In this document: piece by piece, positions 56,254-64,000 of the stretch | Layout of the letters: each line of letters begins with the position of its first letter | Position numbering within the stretch: position 1 is the first letter of the stretch | Assembly (NCBI GenBank): GCA_002104935.1 | Contig: MCGT01000008.1 | Coordinates: 248,001 to 312,000 of the forward strand | Origin: Hesseltinella vesiculosa | Taxonomy: Eukaryota; Mucoromycota; Mucoromycetes; Mucorales; Cunninghamellaceae | Length of the DNA: 64,000 nucleotides | Direction of reading: 5' to 3' | Translations under genes and position numbers: made by a program | Notes under the pieces: model-generated | Database searches by the model: none | The model's input: the letters and a program-made list of their open reading frames with translations, nothing else | Told to the model about the DNA's origin: nothing

Positions 56254-57043
56254 AGAAAATGAGAAATGTAAAAGTAAATAAAAAAAGCGGTTTTTTTTTT
56301 TAAAAAAAAAAAAAAAAACTGGGACGCCATGGAAATAGCCATTAAGCAGGTTGGATTCGAGGTGGGTATGGTATGCATTGACGATTATGTTTTTCTAGAG
56401 CTGATGCCGGTATCCGATGTCTTCCGGTATGGCATGGCACAAGCTCATTCTCGTTCTAAAGCATCAATGGACACAAATCATTAGGATCCTTGTTGCTCAT
56501 TTCTTCTTTCCTGCCTTTCGCCATTCTTTAAGTTGCTCACGACTATAGCCAAGTTCGGATAAAATGTCATTCAGCTGATCATTCACATTGTTGTATTTCT
56601 CTTGCAGTGACATTGTGCTGCATGTAACCTGTTAAAAAAATGAGAAGCAAGAGAATCGAAGACGGCTAGCAAAAAAAAAAAAAAAAAAAAGAAAAAAAAG
56701 GCAAATTCTGCTTTCTTTGGCACCTCGTGGGCACAAAAATATCGAAGAGGAGGACGGCAGGTGCCATCTTTTGGAGGACACCAAATTCATTTTTCTTTTT
56801 TTCGAATATCGGCTGCAATGTCTTTCTGGCGGGCTGGTGATCACAGCCTCTCCCGTTTCTTGCGTGCAGATAGTACCGTATAGAAAGAAGTAATCTATTT
56901 AACATTTATCCAGCAGAGTGCTCCAAGAGGCAGTGGGAGGATGGTTTTTAATGTGGAGGAAGAGGGGTAGATTGATACACACACAAAAAACGGCTATTAT
57001 GGTATATGAGGCAAAAAGTAAAAAACCAACACCAAAGGGGATG
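56254..57043. other. Intergenic region TF / CYRI (convergent)
   Basis: About 790 bp. A T-run directly joined to an A-run lies at 56291-56318. A 38-codon ORF at 56497-56613 is listed separately. A T-run appears (as A on the plus strand) at 56671-56699. Confidence 0.5.
56497..56613 (-). CDS. Small ORF, 38 residues, with likely 5' UTR intron
   Basis: ATG at 56613 to a TGA at 56497-56499. Highly charged and helical: MSLQEKYNNVNDQLNDILSE, ending GYSREQLKEWRKAGKKK. A pyrimidine-rich 3' splice site (ttttttaacag) lies about 15 bases upstream of the ATG, as for a spliced leader exon further upstream. No family is recognised. Composition, complete ATG-to-stop frame and splice-site context make it better than a chance ORF, but it is too short for certainty. 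Confidence 0.45.
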   Translation of the reverse strand: MSLQEKYNNVNDQLNDILSELGYSREQLKEWRKAGKKK

Positions 57044-58297
57044 TCAAGAGACGCCTAAAAGGACCTTGATGGATTTGGGCGTGGCGTCGTCTTTGAGATG
57101 TTTTGAAGAGTTTCGGAGGATGGAGAGTAACGAGTCGCATTTGGTTTCTTCGGTTGGATGTGGTGAGGTTTGGATGAGTTTGATCGACGGTTTGACCTGG
57201 AGAAAAAAGGCTAAGTTGACATCACTGTGCTGCGGGGTGAGTTTTTACCTGGACTCCAGACTGCTTGTGGTAGGCACCAGCAGGGGCAATATGATCATAT
57301 AGTACAATGGATAGGACCATGGATTTCAACGCGGTGGCGGTGGTTACATCGTCAAGGTTCCTTTTAAAAAGAAACGTGAGAATGCAAGATTCAAGCTAAT
57401 GCAAGGGGTCACACGCCTTGCATTTTTTTTTTTTTTACCTCTTTTTCAAACTGTGGGTACACGCAGCCCAAAGAGCGACCAAACAATCAACAACTTGCTT
57501 TTGCACCTTGTGTTTACTGATGTAATTTGATAAAGTGTCGAGGATCACGGTCAACATGGGTGTAGCAGGGGCTAGGAACATCGTGATTTTGTGTGCTTGA
57601 TCGTCTTCTTGCATGGCTGAGCGTAAATCCGACACATCGTGGTTATCCTCGACTGTCATTGGTGAAGGACGAAACCGGCCACCGACCAACAGCCGGCGAT
57701 AATAGGCAAAGTCGTTGGCAATTCCTGGGGTACGCATCTTCCAGTAATCAAAGTCATAGGCAAACTCTATCACCTGGGTCATCAGCTTGGTCAATCCGGG
57801 ATGAGCATCAAAATGGTGTGTGTCTTTGCATAATACAGAAAGCAATCGAGGTAAACCGTCCTCTACATGAGCAGATGATGCATGGAAAAAAAAAGGGGGG
57901 GTAAGTGATCGCACGTCCTCTGTCCTCCCTCCAAACTTACGCAGTTGTCGAGAGTAGCTGTAAAAGAGCCTTAACATGTTCACGGTTGGGAGCGCTGCAT
58001 TCCACGCCTTTTCTTCGTTCTCGGGTGTAGCCTGTTCAATGGCGGTCTTGAACGCATCTGAGGGTGCATAGCTTTTCAATTGACCCAATAAAGCAGGACA
58101 TGGTTCCACCAAAGTGTGGTGCAAATCTTCGTACAGAGATTGATCTTGTGAGGACGGAGTAGGATCTGATACATGAAAAAAAAAAAAAAGTGAGATTGGT
58201 AACCTTGATTCAAACCTTGTTTTCATTTACTTTCAATGTCAAAGCCCATATCCGGTATGGGTGCTTCGTGACGAAAGCTGGAGAAGAGCTGTCCCAT
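57044..58297 (-). CDS. CYRI/FAM49-like Rac-binding protein, apparent frameshift
   Basis: Five exons: 58297-58231, 58165-57941, 57862-57439, 57360-57251, 57196-57044. The start MGQLFSSF fits N-terminal myristoylation, as in animal CYRI-B. Family blocks: EKAWNAALPTVNMLRLFYSYSRQL, FDYWKMRTPGIANDFAYYRR, APATPMLTVILDTLS and the C-terminal LLSILRNSSKHLKDD. CYRI proteins bind active Rac1 and restrain the Scar/WAVE-Arp2/3 pathway in animals and amoebae. Exon 4 reads SMVLSIVL, then TGA where the family has YDH. The next frame gives DHIAPAGAYHKQSGVQ, so two bases are missing near 57300 (or a +1 shift occurs). Without correction the last ~75 residues are lost. Confidence 0.82.
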
Positions 58298-59911
58298 CGT
58301 TTTAAACTGTAACAAAACAAAGGCGTTGGCTTAAAATCCCCGGCGCTTTTTTTTTTTTTCACACAACCTTTTTTTTTTTTTTCTGACGAGCTAACAACTT
58401 ACCAAGGGGTTTAGGATATAAATAAGCTATTGAATACACGTAGGAAGGTTGGAAACGAGGTCGACGTTCAATCTAATTAAAAGGAAGGAAAGGGACTGAA
58501 GCATGCAGCAGAAGCGAGCGATTCTTTGGAGACGTGCTATGATGTTTCTTGACAAGGAGAAAGTTGGACACAACAACAAGAATCAGATGTAAACGTGAGG
58601 CGGTGACAAATGAAGACGGGTGTGATTAGGAATGAACAAAGAAACAACGGCAACAAGCAAAGGAGAGCAGCAAAGAAGAAAGAAAGAAAGAAAGAAAAAT
58701 GGAAAAATGGAAAAAAGGAGCAAAAAAAAAAACGGGATCTTCTTCCAGGCAGACCAGAAAAGGAAATGACACAATGAAAATTGGTGTGTGCATAACCCTT
58801 ACACAGCAGTCCATGCAGTTCTTGTTCATTTTGATGGAGCAAAGAAACGCCCACACGTCAATGGTTTAGCACCTGTTCCAATCTTTGGGGTTGTTGGGTC
58901 ATTTTCTTCCACAGCTTTGTTGCAAAACCCGCCTGTCCAAAAAAGGAGACCTGTCTGCAAATTTAAAAAAAAAAAAAAAATAAGATATCGCGCTAGCCAG
59001 ACTTGTATCAGTACATTCAGAGGTATCCATCAAGAGCTGACTACACAGTATGGCACGGTTTCAGTCCGGCCAAGAGGAGGGAGGGAGTGGCGGGAGTGAG
59101 GTGCTGTTGCCTGGGCGAGTGAAGACCGTTGGACGGCGTCCTTAGAAGATGGTGTTCCAGGCAATGGCAACTATGTTTCGAGAGGCATTTTGGTCGCGGT
59201 GCCAGTATGTGTTGCACGTGTTGTGCAGTGCTTGACAGTGTACAACTTTTGATCAGCCATTTAACTTGCAGGGGCCGTCGACGTCGTCATGGTGTTGGCT
59301 GTGACAGTGTTTGTGGTGGTAACGATGGTGCTGTCAGGGGTGGCGGTGATTGTGGTCGTTTTCTTCTGCTTGGGGAGCCCATCGCGGGAAAGAGGACAGG
59401 TAAAGTCGACGAAGGCCACTTCCGGGAACTGCATGTTTTGGGAAACGGAGGCCAGTTAAAAAAGCGTAGCCAACCTTCCTTCAGACGGTGCCCTTATTAA
59501 GAGTGGGTGGTGCGAAATCACTCCTGCCAGCTTTGCTACACACACTTTCAACCATCATCTCCACGTTCCTCTCTTCTTCCACTCTTGCCTCTCGTTCTTC
59601 CTTTTCTAATTATATTTTCTCATCCAATTCTAAAACAAGTCAGCCGAGTAAAATCGATTCATCTTGCTTTTGCCCTTTCTCTCATCAACAACGCTACACG
59701 CTGCTTATGTTCGCTGTCAGGAACGAGAAACGTGACTTTTTTTTCTGAAAAATTTACTTGATGCTGAAGGTGCTCAATCTTTCGCTTCTTATATAAGGCT
59801 ATTGAATGAGGGGCCAAACCTCTGTAGTGCGCGAGCGTTTGTTTTGACCGATGTAGGCGAGTCCGAAGCAATCAACCCGTTTTATCACATTTTATCAAAA
59901 GCAAAGCACAG
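58298..59911. other. Intergenic region upstream of CYRI
   Basis: About 1.6 kb. It holds T-runs at 58349-58360 and 58371-58382, a GAAA tetranucleotide run at about 58676-58700 and an A-run at 58963-58980. A 57-codon minus-strand frame (59261-59434) is listed separately. No RNA gene was seen. Confidence 0.45.
59261..59434 (-). CDS. Candidate 57-residue ORF, Thr-rich
   Basis: ATG at 59434 to a TAA at 59261-59263. It begins MQFPEVAFVDFTCPLSRDG and continues into a Thr-rich tail. A gcaagt sequence at its 3' end could be a GC-type donor. No domain; the opposite strand is also open here. Weak support. Confidence 0.2.
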   Translation of the reverse strand: MQFPEVAFVDFTCPLSRDGLPKQKKTTTITATPDSTIVTTTNTVTANTMTTSTAPAS

Positions 59912-60440
59912 TCAAGCAGGAGCAGGAGCAACTACGCTTCCTGCGTTCCCTGTTTTTTGAGGTTTGCCGATCACCAAGGTGCAAGGCTCTTGATAATGAA
60001 CCAACAAAATGAGAACTTGAACAGTGGTAAAAAGGAAAAGACGTGACTTACTTGCACAGGTAGCTCACAGAAGTCATTTTTTGTGGAAGGAACAAATGGA
60101 GGCAAGCCCCAACCCGAAACGATGCCACCAAATTTCCGGTTGTTAATGATGGTGCTGCGAATGTTGGGTCGTCCGTGTTCGGGGCCGAAAAACTCAGCAT
60201 GGTCTGGCCAAAAGGACCCGGCAACTCTTTGAGAAAGCAGATACCCAGTGTCGCCTGCTTATGGTTGACGTTGATGAATACATGACTAGCGCAGTATCTC
60301 ATTTATTTTTTTAAAAAGAAGGTAAGTCTCTATCGTTCCATTTGATTCAATTTCTGCTCACTCCGCTTTTTTTTCTCGCTTTGAAAAATGCGTTCCAAAG
60401 AAAATAAAATGGGGCAGGCTCTTAAGCTTTTTTTTTTCAT
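59912..60440 (-). CDS. Hypothetical protein divergent from the biotin gene
   Basis: Modelled exons: 60440-60362, 60254-60052, 59986-59912 (118 residues, in phase). The middle exon is the best evidence: it reads without stops as GYLLSQRVAGSFWPDHAEFF, then FGGIVSGWGLPPFVPSTKND. It ends at a good gtaagt donor, and the last exon adds CTLVIGKPQKTG and an Ala/Pro tail. The first exon is weak: it is Lys-rich and its ATG lies only 17 bp from the divergent start at 60458. The true 5' end may differ. No family is recognised. Confidence 0.35.
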
Positions 60441-60457
60441 TTTCTCTTCTTATAAAC

Positions 60458-63152
60458 ATGCCTTCTGTTTATAGTTCACGAGCATTCCAAGCGTATCAAT
60501 TGTTTGCTGCCAATACAAACGTTGGTAAAACTATATTTTCCACGGGCCTCTGTCGTGCCGCTGCCCTCTCTGCCAACAATCACAATGTCTTTTACTTGAA
60601 ACCCGTCCAAACTGGTTACCCCACTGACAGCGACGAAAGGTACGAGAGTTTTTGTGAAGCGTCTGCTGATCAGCTTGATCATCCCGTGTTTTTTTAGGCA
60701 TGTCAAAACCTACAATTCCTCCTCCATCTACACTCATACAGAATACACCTACCCTGATCCTGTCAGCCCCCACATCGCCACCACTCTGGTAAAAATATAC
60801 GCTAAAGAAACGCCAGCCCCAACACTTTGTTTTTGCTTACCCCCATTCATTACTCATCAATAGCCGCCTTCCGATCGACAAGTCATGGACAAAACAAAAC
60901 AGCATATCCTCAACTGTGTACAACAATCCAAAGACAAAGCTGGGGCTTATTTCTTTTTGGAAACGGCTGGCGGTATCCATAGTCCTGTCATGTCTGGTAT
61001 GCAACCTCTGAAAAAAAAATGGAAAACCTCAGCTAACCAGTTATTTTTTTTTAGGTACATCACAAGTCGACTTTTATCGCCCTTTACGAATGCCAACGGT
61101 GTTGGTAGGTGACAGTAACCTTGGCGGAATTTCCACGACCTTGACTTCGTACGAATCCCTTCATTTGCGCGGCTACGACGTGCCCAGCGTGCTGCTCTTC
61201 AACAACGACCGTTACAAGAACCACGAATTGATGGCCACACGCCTTGGACAAAGCAACGTGCCTGTGCAAGTTGCCTGTGTACCTGCCCCTCCAGCCCCTC
61301 ACGAAGATCCTATGAAGGATCAAGAAGCTATGCAGCGTTACTATGCCGAATTGGATGAGTATCTCGTGCCTGTCATGGCCTACCTCGACAAGCAGCATCA
61401 GGATCGTTTTGACCGACTCGACACCATGGCCGACAAGGCTCGCGACAAATTCTGGTGGCCCTTTACCCAACACAACCTTGTGAAAAAAGTCACTGTCATG
61501 GACTCAGCCCATCAAGACCGCTTTGTCACGTATGACAAGGAGACGCAAACGCAGAACGACATGTTTGACAGCTGTGCGAGCTGGTGGACGCAAGGCCTGG
61601 GCCATGCCAACCCCCAGCTGACCTTGGCTGCCGCCCATGCCGCTGGGCGTTATGGCCACGTCATGTTCCCTGAAAGCTGCAACGAGCCTGCTCTGGCCTT
61701 GGCCGAATCCGTCCTGGACAAAGACACCTGGGCGCAACGAGTCTTCTTCTCCGACAATGGCAGCACAGCCATGGAAGTTGCACTCAAAATGGCCATGGGT
61801 TCCGCCGGCAAGCGCTATGGATGGCACCAACAAGAACGTAAGCCCATCGATATCCTGGGCCTCGACGGCAGCTACCATGGTGATACCATCGGCACCATGG
61901 ATGCCTGCTCACCCAATGTCTACAACGACCAAGTCGATTGGTACCAGCCTCGAGGCACCTGGCTGGAACCTCCCACAGTCCACGTGTCCCAAGGCAAGGC
62001 CTTTGTTCATGTGCCTGCATCTGTCAGTGGCCAATCCGAACGCATCGATTACGATTCACTGTCTTCGGTTTACTCGGTCGATCAGCTTGGCAATCAACGC
62101 GACACGGCTCTGGCCGACATTTATCAACGCCACATCCGTGAGCAACTGATTAAACTTCGTGGGCGCAATGTCGGCGCAGTGCTCATGGAACCTCTCCTGA
62201 TGGGTGCTGGTGGCATGATCTTTGTCGACCCTCTGTTCCAGCGCGTCATGGTCGATACTGTGCGCCAAGAAGCCAAGGATTTGCTAGGCTACCAAGTCCA
62301 ACCTAACCATGAACAAACGGATGGCTGGCAAGGCATTCCCATTGTGTTTGATGAAGTCTTTGCTGGTTGGTACCGCTTAGGCCGCCGTTCTGCCTCGGAC
62401 CATCTCGGTGTGGTAAGTCCTTTAGGAGACGCCAAGAAATGCCTGTCATAACATTCGACTTTGCTCATCCGCCCATAGAAACCCGACATCGCTGCCTATG
62501 CCAAGACTTTGACAGGTGGCTTGCTACCCTTGGCCTTGACTGTCACCAAAGAGTCTATCTTCAACACCTTCCTGAGCGACAACAAGCCCGACTGCCTGCT
62601 CCATGGCCACTCTTACACCGCTCACCCTATGGGATCCAACGTTGCTAAAACCACCATTGATATTTTAGAATCACTGGCCTCTCCCTCGGGCCCATGGGAA
62701 ACCAACTATCGCCAGCCCTGGAAGAAGCATGACGGTGGCAATATGTGGTCCATGTGGAACTGGGAAACCGTCCAGGAGCTCTCTCATTTGCCCAACGTCG
62801 AAAGCGTCATGTCACTTGGCTCTGTCTTGGCTGTCTCACTGAAGGACGATCAAACCAAAGGTAAGCTATCGCTCACTGCACTACTTACTTTGTACTCTTA
62901 TTTTGTCATCGCCAACATTGACTTTTTTTTTTTTTTTTTAAAAAAAAAAATCACTTAGGTTATGGATCAGGTGTGTCAGCTTCCGTCATTCAAAAGCTCC
63001 GACAAGGCCGATTCTTAGACAATACAGGCGTCAATGTGAATCTATTTGCCCGTCCTCTTGGCAATGTTGTGTACCTGATGACCTCTCAAATCACCACTCC
63101 TGATGATGTAGGATTGTGTGAACGTATGTTACTCTCAGCATTGAAGAATTAG
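60458..63152 (+). CDS. Bifunctional dethiobiotin synthetase / DAPA aminotransferase
   Basis: Six exons: 60458-60639, 60698-60788, 60864-60996, 61055-62412, 62479-62860, 62959-63152 (779 residues). The N-terminal third is BioD-like: ANTNVGKTIFSTGL (P-loop variant), FYLKPVQTG, FLETAGGIHSP and PTVLVGDSNLGG. The rest is BioA, a class III PLP aminotransferase: FWWPFTQHNLV, SDNGSTAMEVALKMA, GLDGSYHGDTIGTMD, IVFDEVFAGWYRLGR and the PLP Lys in AKTLTGGLLPLALTV. The fused enzyme makes 7,8-diaminopelargonate and then dethiobiotin, two consecutive steps of biotin synthesis, as in some other fungi and plants. Intron 5 contains a T-run followed by an A-run. All key motifs are intact, so this strain probably makes its own biotin. 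Confidence 0.96.
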
Positions 63153-64000
63153 ATACACACTCTTGCCCGTCCCTGTAATTAGAACATAGAAAATTAAATC
63201 GAGCGCGCCCCGCGTCAATGACGTGGAAAAAGAAAAGACTCCATCACTCCCCAGCGGACATGCCTCTATCAGCTTCACGTTTCCCTTTCCATTGTCGAAA
63301 TAGGCTCTGTTTTTAATCAAGGTCATTTCTTCCATCGCTCGCTCGCTCACTCTGCCATTTTTTCTATCGACCTTTTTCTTCCAAACCGGGAAATGTAGCT
63401 TTCACCCGTCGTCATGGATCAAACCTCGCAATTGTTATTCAATCCTTCTGAAATCGGGCTGTCACCTACAAAATATATCTTCCATTTGTGGTTTTCAAAG
63501 AAAAGTCATTAGATCTCCTGGATCAAAAAGTCGATGTTGTACAATTCTAAGCCTGGCCACCAGTCAAAGCGCAATTAAGCTGCCAGCCCATTGTTGTAAT
63601 CACTAGAACCCAGCTCTTGAATCCCTGTCGAATGCACTTGAAGCAAGACCTTGGAGACCAATGTTGTAGGACATGTTAGAAAACGAAGAACGAAAAAAAA
63701 AGAAACAGGAAAAAGAAAAAAATAAAAAAGTTGGCCCCCTTTTTTCTGCCTTTTTGGTGACACCCGCGTTAAAATTACAGGGCCAGCTTTTATTCATGGC
63801 GTGATATTGATTTTTGAAAATTGATTTGTAATAAACTAGCAGCAGCAGCACATTAAGATTCCTTGAAGCAACATGCTGGTTAAATAAGATAGGCTCAAGG
63901 GTTGAATTCTAAGCACAGGCTCAATGCTTTATTTTCTATGTGATGAAGAGTAGGTGGTTAGGTCTTTAGCTTGCCAATAAAGACGCAATTATGCATAAAG
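63153..64000. other. Right-end intergenic region
   Basis: About 850 bp. A minus-strand 82-codon frame (63603-63851) is half low-complexity T-rich translation and was not called. No gene or RNA is supported. Confidence 0.45.

Overview
This window is nuclear DNA of a filamentous fungus, most likely an early-diverging one (Mucoromycota, probably Mucorales; this is inference). The genes are split by many short introns of about 45-90 bp, often with T-runs next to the 3' splice site. Most intergenic gaps are short, and the gene set is fungal: a Num1-type cortical anchor with an Mcp5-type PH domain, a Zn2Cys6 regulator, a Yap-type bZIP, an Stc1-domain protein, a fused BioD-BioA biotin enzyme and an external EF-hand NADH dehydrogenase. 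A CYRI/FAM49-like protein and a secreted GH24 lysozyme point away from Dikarya. I saw no convincing tRNA, rRNA or CRISPR. Exon models were built by hand from splice sites and reading frame. Every complete model sums to a multiple of three except CDK7 and CYRI, which each carry a frame break.

Layout. 1-4.3 kb: a double START-domain lipid-transfer-like gene (minus strand) running off the left edge. 5.8 kb: a small SET-domain protein. 6.5-14.3 kb: two short-chain dehydrogenase genes with the same nine-exon structure in opposite orientation; between them lie a ~1 kb near-perfect palindrome and the proteasomal deubiquitinase UBP6/USP14. 14.4-17.7 kb: a GID/CTLH E3 ligase subunit (RMD5) divergent from an ACC-synthase-like aminotransferase. 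19.3-24.6 kb: a 1605-residue Num1/ApsA-like protein with eight 18-residue repeats. 25.8-26.8 kb: a bZIP. 27.6-29.3 kb: galactokinase. 29.5-32.3 kb: an Stc1-domain protein divergent from a LIM-domain-binding cofactor. 32.6-33.8 kb: a CDK7/Kin28 kinase. 34.4-37.7 kb: a secreted subtilase.

Right half. 37.7-41.3 kb is gene-poor with decayed coding-like segments around a complex I NDUFB3 subunit. Then come a membrane GNAT protein (41.3 kb), a GH24 lysozyme (43.1 kb), a coiled-coil protein with a dynein-adaptor CC1-box-like motif (44.3-47.2 kb), external NADH dehydrogenase (47.4-49.7 kb), mitochondrial uL3 (50.2 kb), MAK11/PAK1IP1 (52.2 kb), a Zn2Cys6 factor (53.9 kb), a 38-codon small ORF (56.5 kb), the CYRI-like gene with an apparent frameshift (57.0-58.3 kb), a hypothetical gene (59.9 kb) and the biotin gene (60.5-63.2 kb).

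Functional threads. Two genes bear on dynein and nuclear positioning (the Num1-like anchor and the CC1-box coiled coil). Two bear on ubiquitin-proteasome turnover (UBP6, RMD5), two on mitochondrial electron entry (NDE, NDUFB3) and two on ribosomes (uL3m, MAK11). There is no operon-like grouping beyond tight divergent promoters.
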